Origin: Armillaria gallica
Taxonomy: Eukaryota; Basidiomycota; Agaricomycetes; Agaricales; Physalacriaceae
Direction of reading: 5' to 3'
Length of the DNA: 64,000 nucleotides
NCBI GenBank assembly: GCA_037576215.1
Contig: JBANDB010000012.1
Location: forward strand, 372,001 to 436,000
Below the pieces are notes generated by a model that saw only the letters and a list, made by a program, of their open reading frames with translations, had not been told where the DNA came from and did no database searches. The position numbers and the translations under genes are program-made. Shown one piece after another: positions 58,011 through 64,000 of the stretch (position 1 is the first letter of the stretch; each line of letters opens with the position of its first letter).

Positions 58011-58524
58011 ACTCGCCTCTCGCGATCGCCTTCTTCATAATCGCGGTGGTGACGAGCTGATTGCTCATAATGCTGTTCCGTCGCGTTAGCAAGAAGCCGA
58101 CATCGGGAACGAAGGAGGACATACAATCTTTAGAGCAGAGGATGATTGGAACTCCTTATCGCAGTCATCACAATAGTGATGGTAATCCGAGAGGATCAGG
58201 TGCTGAAAGGAAAAGAATTAGTCGACATCGATGAGCATGCGAACAAAAGGGGCTCACCGTCTTGAAAGAGTTATTATTCAAGAAGCCCCGTTTGCAGGTA
58301 TGGCAATACGGGTGTCGACCAGAGAGGTCGAGATGATTCCGCATAAGCTCAATCGACCATAGTGTCTGGTCGCATTGGGTGCAGTATTGCGGATTAAATT
58401 CCTCTTCAGGACGAAGAGTGATAGTGGAAGCCAAAGCTTCGCACGTGTTGTTGTTTGTAGAGCGCAGTTGGTCGTGGTTTGTGTTCATGTTTGTGATGGA
58501 GGAAATGAGGTTCCGCGGGGGCAT
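57558..58524 (-). CDS. C2H2 zinc-finger plus RING protein (putative E3 ubiquitin ligase)
   Basis: Five exons: 58524-58258, 58202-58125, 58072-57884, 57831-57707, 57657-57558; phases close at 252 residues. The N-terminal half has C2H2-like units: YCTQCDQTLWSIELMRNHL, YCHTCKRGFLNNNSFKTHL and YCDDCDKEFQSSS. A charged coiled-coil-like region follows (RERRVEGWEDELARQQHEQE). The C-terminus is a complete C3HC4 RING: CPVCLCPSSKMSVTKCGHVF, then CSSCIRQTF and CPSCRKP, which should recruit an E2 enzyme. An in-frame ATG further upstream (58602) gives a longer N-terminus; I chose 58524 because the added residues look unlike the family. A second copy lies at 63546-64000. Confidence 0.85.
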
Positions 58525-58602
58525 TTTATACGAGGAAAGGGGGAGCTGGTGTCTCACTCCGGAAATATTGCCTCCGGTAACGGTGAGACACTTCATAGAC
58601 AT

Positions 58603-60885
58603 TTGTATTCACCCATGGATGGCTGTAGGTCCTTGTCGTCTATTGGCTTGTTCACGGATGACGTACAATCTCGTCGCTGACGAAGCTACTATAACCACGG
58701 CAGAATTCCCTGAAAAAGTAATGTTAGGTTGATACAACAGCAAGTGCATTAATAGGAGTAGCTTACCCCTCCGGTAGTTTCACACTAGGTTTCACCGGCA
58801 CTTGGAGGCATCGATATTGGGCCCGGATTCTCCAGAGTCGGCGAGAAGAAGGATGAAATCGACGAGCTTCCTCAATGCATCTCACCGTGGCCCCTCCAAC
58901 GAACGCCTAGTCCAAGTGTATGTGAATCCAGGTCCAGCGAAGGCCAGAGATAGAAGACATACCATACCTACTCATGAGACGACGTTGTGGGTAGTACCCT
59001 GCTTCAGGACTCCAGCGCATCGAGCGATCTATAATGACAGAGCAAGTTAGACTCAGCGTTAAATTGAGCATCAAATGATACATACTTCATGATACAACTC
59101 AAACGCTAGGTGCGAAAGCGACTCGTACGGGAGGGAGCGTAGAGCACAACGCACGTACATCTTCCAGATATAAGTAATCCAAACTGTTGCGGGACACAAG
59201 CTTACTACATACCGCTGCCAGTGCCAGATATACAGCCTGCGTACAGAGTAAACCTAAGGGGGTAATTTATCATACGTGCGTCTGCCAGATCGAATGTTGC
59301 TTCATGTCCAGTTCAATAGTGAGAAACATGAGACCGCTTATGTTGGATTCGCCGATAAGTCGAAGACTTTATCTGCCATCGAAGAACACTTTGAAGCATT
59401 CCATGTGTTCTGCCAACACTATTGCATGAGGGATAGTCCAAGTATTCAACAAAAATCTACACACCAGCTAGATAGCGTTACATTGGTGCGTGCATCGTCA
59501 AAAGGGAATGCGGTCGGCGAGCCTCAGTGTTGCGTAACGGCGGGGATTGATAGAATATTTGCCATAATATGATATAATAGTTGTAAGGATACACGACGTG
59601 CGGTTCAGTTGTCTTCTATCATGGCAGAGAATGCTGGATGAATTTCAGCAACGAGAATCTCTTTGGATGATAGACTAACTGTGTTTGCGTTCGACCTTGT
59701 ACTACATTCCTCCACCAGATCTCGTTCGAGTAACTCGCTCCATGGGTAGCGCATCAAAGAGCAAGTCCTAACTAAAAAATTCAGAACTTGGCCAAGCATA
59801 CATGAAATGCAAGTCATACCTTCGAGGGGCACCACACCGCTGGCCAGCATCCGGGTCCAGCATAAATATACTGGAAAATACTCCGTCTAACTTGGTCATC
59901 GGCCGCGTATCCCTTCCGCATCGCAAGCAGGGCGAACAGGCAGGCTCTGGCTCGAGACTATTGATACGCGTAATAACGACAAGATCATCGTCCCTCCACG
60001 ACATCTTGTTCCAGAGTCCTCCACTCATAGCGCATGACCTAATACGATATTTCAGAGTATGACCTAGCATATGCGACAAGTTATACCTTCAAAAGGAGCC
60101 GATACATAGGTCCAGCCGTAAATGCAGGACAAACCTGTCGCTATGTGATCAGGCCGCCAATCTCGTGCCCGTTCATCTGTTCGCTTCCCGGGAAGCAGAA
60201 TTCGAGACAAGCACGAGAAGGCCGTCGTTCTTGACTTGACTGAAAAGAGTGAGGGTAACATCGGCGATTGTCCTCGCGGATTGAGAAAGAGAAACAACGC
60301 AACACGGCGAAGGATCGGTGATGGTCGTTGGTTGAAAAGCTTGTCGATGTTTGTCCGACACCCTTTTCGGGGAATGGCACAGCCACCGTCGGCATTCATT
60401 TGGACGGCTCACTCAGACGCGCGACAATGACGCTGGATGACACATCATTTATATAAAGTTCACGACGAGTAAATGACGTATATGTCCCTTTCAAGCGTGC
60501 GGCAGAGAGTCACCCACCATGTGCACGGACCCTTTCTCCCAGAGAATAAAAGTCGAGGCTTATTTCGTATGACGAGTACAATCATGTTGGACCTGCTGCA
60601 GAAGGATATTCCTCTCCCAGTAAGTCATCTTATCGGTTCATTTGCCGTTGACCTTGGTTGATTTATCAAGTCCTCGTCAGTTACCTACAGATCGAAAACA
60701 TGCGATGTAATAGAATTTATACGCTGAACTGGACCCTTTGGTATAGACTTTTTGAAATTCATGGTTGATATCATCTCAGCCGAGTACAGACATTGTCGAC
60801 CCTAGCGTGCCTTGACTTCTGACCGACTTGAAGCTCCCTCGATAGGTGCAACCACAGATCACACTCGATGACCTCTCAAATTAAC
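58603..60885. other. Gene relics, no supportable gene
   Basis: Minus-strand exon-like fragments recur in related form near 59820-59900 and 60080-60160: each has a CCTT(C/T)(G/A)A-type end followed by GTAT(G/A)ACTTG as donor, and GGTCCAGC about 40 bp inside. A third weaker one is near 58930. They look like diverged tandem copies of one exon of an unknown gene. No continuous reading frame can be built. Confidence 0.4.
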
Positions 60886-62185
60886 ATGCAAGTCCTGAAG
60901 TCTAGGATTCAAGGGTACTTGAAATCCGACACCATTTCCCTTCACTCGCCATGCTCATGTATGTTTATTTCCCCAATTTTCTTCGTATGACTTACTGATA
61001 ACGTCTGATCAGTCACAAACCATGTGGTTCGTGTACTCAGTTCCTTGAAGTTTGCAATCAACTTGACTTTAGCACACCAAGACTTACAGAATAGACTCTT
61101 CCGGTCATGGTGACCTGTTGCTCCGTGTGGCTTGGGCTTCAGTATGGGACGACAAGAATCGGCAATTCAAGGAAGTCTCCGATTACAAAATGTGCTCAGA
61201 GGTAATTGCCTCCATCCTTCCATCCAACGACACCGAAATCGACGAAGGTGGCCACGATTCATTATGTGAAAAATCACACACGCATTCCCGTTCCGGACGT
61301 CCTTGTTTATGATCCAGACTGGGACAGCAAGGTCGGCGGAGAGTGGATGCTGATGAGATATGTATGAGTATTATCATATTCTTCATCGGCAGACTGATCA
61401 AATGTCCTTTCTAGATTGACGGCGTTAGCCCCTCGGTATTGTGGAGGTCTATTACCGACGACCAATGGGAGGCACTCTGCACATCCGTAGCGGACATCTG
61501 GTCCCAGCTTCTCCGATTACGCTCCAAATTTATCGGGAGCATATACGAACAACAGGATGAATCTGAAAATCGATATTTCATCGGACCGATGACCTATATT
61601 CCGCACTCCGGAAGTCTTGCATCGCCCGAGGCTTCAACATCTGGGCCATTCTCATCCGCGAGGGAGTGGCTTGTAGCTGTTGCCAAGGGAAATTTGAACC
61701 CAAGTCGAAGGATTCAACCCGATTTTGACTACGAGCAGGCACACAAGTGGCGGGAGGCAGCAATCGATGTCGTACAGAAGTCCCCTCTGCTCGACTCTGA
61801 ATCCCTGGATCACGAACAGATCGTCCTCGCTCATATGGACTATTCACTGCATAACATCCTTGTCGACCGTAATGATCCAACTCACGTCATCGCGGTGGTT
61901 GATTGGGAGGGTGCGCGCACCGTTCCCATGTGGGCTGCGGATCCTACTTTCCGATGGCCGTATTGGCTACCAGACTCTAAAGTGAGCCATCTTCGGCAGC
62001 TGATGCGGAATCGTATATCATGGCAGATACCCGGATGGGAATTTGCAACCGGGAACAGCTGTAATGACCATCGTTTGTTAGAGAGGCGGGCGGAGTGCAG
62101 TTCCATAGATCCTTCCGTTTACGACACCGGACGGCCATTCCTGCACCAAATGCCATGGCTGGATGCGCGTAGCTTAGTTTTCTAA
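60886..62185 (+). CDS. APH-like phosphotransferase family protein
   Basis: Protein-kinase-fold small-molecule phosphotransferase (aminoglycoside phosphotransferase superfamily); the substrate in fungi is generally unknown. Supported exons are about 61090-61201, 61248-61361 and 61415-62185. They read DLLLRVAWASVW, YKMCSEVATIHYVKNHTRIP (with PVPDVLVYDPDWD) and EWMLMRYIDG, then the catalytic loop VLAHMDYSLHNILVD (HxDxxxxN) and the metal-binding AVVDWEGA. The end is TAA at 62183-62185. The N-terminus is unsure: an ATG at 60886 (MQVLKSRIQGYLK) ends in a GTATGT donor, but the exon linking it to 61090 could not be set. It lies between the two C2H2-RING copies. Confidence 0.75.
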
Positions 62186-63105
62186 GCGGAAATCAATATG
62201 ATTGGCTATTTTTTAATTCAATGTGACACAACTCAATGCAGCTCGTGTAAGCTCGTGTAGAGCTGTGATTTTGAGCTTAAATCAAATATTGGGCCGACAC
62301 TTGCTCGTGAACCTAACCAGACAGTAACATCTCGGTATACCTGCTAGACACCGATTCGAATAATATGGCGCAGACGAAAAGATATAACATATATCGAGTT
62401 GAAGGTGATAACTGGCTAGAGGACCTCAATCCCGGCCTACTCCTCTCGTTCCATCGGTTGTCATCGTGTGCGGTGTGGATGCTGGACTGTTGTGTAGCAC
62501 AGCGAAGACAGAATAATCATTTTGATACCTAGAACGCATCAAAGAGCGGAACTGGCAAACAAAGACGGATTAGGCAAAGAATGACTCGAGCGTCATGGAC
62601 AGCCGTTGAAATTGATAAGGTGCCTTATCGCACAGCCACGTCCGGTTTTTGGCAAGGCTTTTTGGAGGCTTCTGTTGGCACGACAATGACGACGAATTAA
62701 TAACCGAATGATGTACCGCCATTGCGCACCCGGACCACTGAAGTATAGGAGGCGACGAATCGTTTGATTAAATTCTCCCTCTTTCCTTGCTCTTTCCCGT
62801 CTGTTATCTCTTCTTCATACCCGGAGTCTACAGTGACAGCTTTGTTGAGTTTTCATCTCAACGTGGGGAACATGCCGAGGAACGACCCAATAGTAAGGGC
62901 GGTAGGTGTCCAAATCGTATCTAATTCTAATTGAGTTGATCTGTCCTAGTTCCTCGACGCTTTGGAAGTAAAATGGGCCCGATTGGAAGGAATATTAAAA
63001 TTGGCTCACTTGCGGAGTATAAACATTGTTACAGTGCACACTGCACCCTTCGTCGACCCTGGAAAGACCTATGTAGGTGTATCTTTCCTCTCTTAACAGC
63101 CCGCA
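62186..63105. other. No supportable gene
   Basis: AT-rich, short frames only. Nothing recognised before the RING relic. Confidence 0.5.
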
Positions 63106-63193
63106 CTTTCGTCACACTGATCTTTGACAAGGGAGGCAAGCACACAGGACATGTCTGCTTCACGATGGCTTATAGTACTGGTTGTCGTTGTGA
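63106..63193 (-). pseudogene. RING-finger relic (third copy of the C2H2-RING family)
   Basis: On the minus strand it encodes KQTCPVC, LSKISVTK and then loses the CGHVFC part (VRAVK follows). The nucleotide match to the RING exons at 57720-57790 and 63715-63790 is clear, including the AAGCACAC.GG.CATGT core. Only this exon piece is seen. Confidence 0.7.
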
Positions 63194-64000
63194 GTTATTC
63201 GATGCCAGAACTTGAAGAGATGAGAGAGCGACTGACGGCACCGTAAGGATGCCCGCGCAACACAGAGCGCGTACCTAGTACGGAAAAGTAAAAGAATTAG
63301 CTATCGTACGCGAGAGGTTTTAAAAACAAATCATCCGGTGGTCTCTACAGATGTAAGGACCCGAAGCAGGCTAGCTTTCTTGTACGCAAATATAGATCGG
63401 ACGAGAGCACAAAGAAGAGGCGAGGACGAGCATACGTTCAGTACACCGATGCCCAAGACGCCCGCGTGATCATGTTGTAAACACGGTATATTGAAAAAAA
63501 TGTCCTGGGTATATATACAGATCGCAGAAGCGTCCGTTGACGCCATTAATGTATATGCAAATTGATCTTTCGCAGCTGGTCGAGATGACCAGGCTTTCGG
63601 CACGATGGGCATCCCTGGCTCTTTTCAAATGTCTGGCGGATGCATCTAGGATTAACGTCAACTAGAGCTTTTATGCTGCGAGAAAAGAGACTTACGATGA
63701 ACAGAATACATGCCCACACTTCGTCACACTCATCTTCGATGACGGACACAAGCACACCGGGCATGTTTGCTTCATGGTGGCTTTCGGTATTGGCTGGCGT
63801 TGTAAGCGCTTCTTAAGATTCTGCAAGGTAATGTTAGAGAGTGCTAAAGCGAAGAGAATGATGAAGCCTACCAAGATAGCAATGCCAACCTCTACCCGGG
63901 ACATAGGAGCTTTCTCCTCGATTTTTTCGAGTGTGACAGGCTCCTCCCGGTTCTCCTCTTCATGCTGCTGGCGTGCCAGCTCGTCTTCCCACCCTTCAGC
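63190..64000. repeat. Segmental duplication, copy 2 (cut by window end)
   Basis: Same orientation as 57157-58010. It includes the 3' flank and last exons of the second C2H2-RING gene. Confidence 0.85.
63546..64000 (-). CDS. C2H2-RING protein, second copy (partial, runs off window)
   Basis: The last three exons are in the window: from 64000 to 63872, 63820-63696 and 63645-63546 (stop TAA). The RING is complete across the last two (CPVCLCPSSKMSVTKCGHVF, CSSCIRQTF, CPSCRKP), nearly identical to the first copy, with the same intron positions. The intron 63871-63821 is 51 nt, keeps frame and has no stop; if retained it would insert a hydrophobic stretch (FIILFALAL). The N-terminal fingers, if present, lie beyond the window. 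The coding part looks intact. Confidence 0.82.

Noticed and set aside
62973..63215. 80-codon plus-strand frame
   Set aside because: It is the antisense of the RING relic and contains the reversed finger codons.
1..64000. CRISPR arrays, bacterial operons, rRNA or tRNA genes
   Set aside because: No spaced identical repeats, no ribosome-binding-site-led gene strings and no cloverleaf or rRNA-like segment was noticed; the intron pattern is eukaryotic.

Overview
The window is nuclear DNA from a filamentous basidiomycete, most likely an agaricomycete. The evidence is genes broken by many short (about 45-60 nt) GT-AG introns, mushroom-type F-box, CFEM-like, C2H2/RING and tyrosine-kinase-like families, and dense Ty3/Gypsy and tyrosine-recombinase retrotransposons. 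All exon models below were spliced by eye; I checked that reading phase closes for each gene given as complete.

Layout. 1-8.2 kb is a relic-rich repeat area: a 646-bp direct repeat (1-646 and 5384-6029), decayed multi-exon reading frames, an LTR-like non-coding block and a 90-bp minisatellite. 8.26-9.66 kb is an intact F-box gene (minus). 11.4-13.2 kb holds decayed minus-strand frames. 13.2-34.7 kb is a nested transposon cluster: a minus-strand tyrosine-recombinase (YR) retrotransposon (Gag, RT-RNase H, YR) is cut inside its reverse transcriptase by a 16,964-bp Ty3/Gypsy element (15495-32458) with two 1,692-bp LTRs and a 4-bp target duplication (ACGA). Removing the insertion restores a continuous RT frame.

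The most unusual object is the Gypsy element itself. Downstream of gag-pol it carries about 5.5 kb with two spliced genes on the opposite strand. One (27566-30135) is fully open over six exons; the other (24713-26644) is open over five exons except for one TGA. Both encode a cysteine module of the form CxxC-x6-C ... CxxC-x6/7-C, and I recognise neither as a known retrotransposon protein. Most inactivating lesions I could infer in both retroelements fit CpG-to-TpG/CpA transitions, and the two LTRs differ almost only by transitions.

35.9-45.3 kb is the conserved host segment: a small CFEM-like GPI-type protein (minus), the splicing factor PRP6 (plus, 8 exons, 921 aa) and a membrane-anchored fatty-aldehyde-dehydrogenase-like enzyme (plus, 15 exons, 539 aa). 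45.3-64 kb is accessory: an uncharacterised C2HC zinc protein (minus), a kinase with a helical MLKL-like N-terminal region (minus, 9 exons), two copies plus a relic of a C2H2-RING protein in a segmental duplication, and between them an APH-like phosphotransferase gene (plus). Long stretches here hold no gene I can support.
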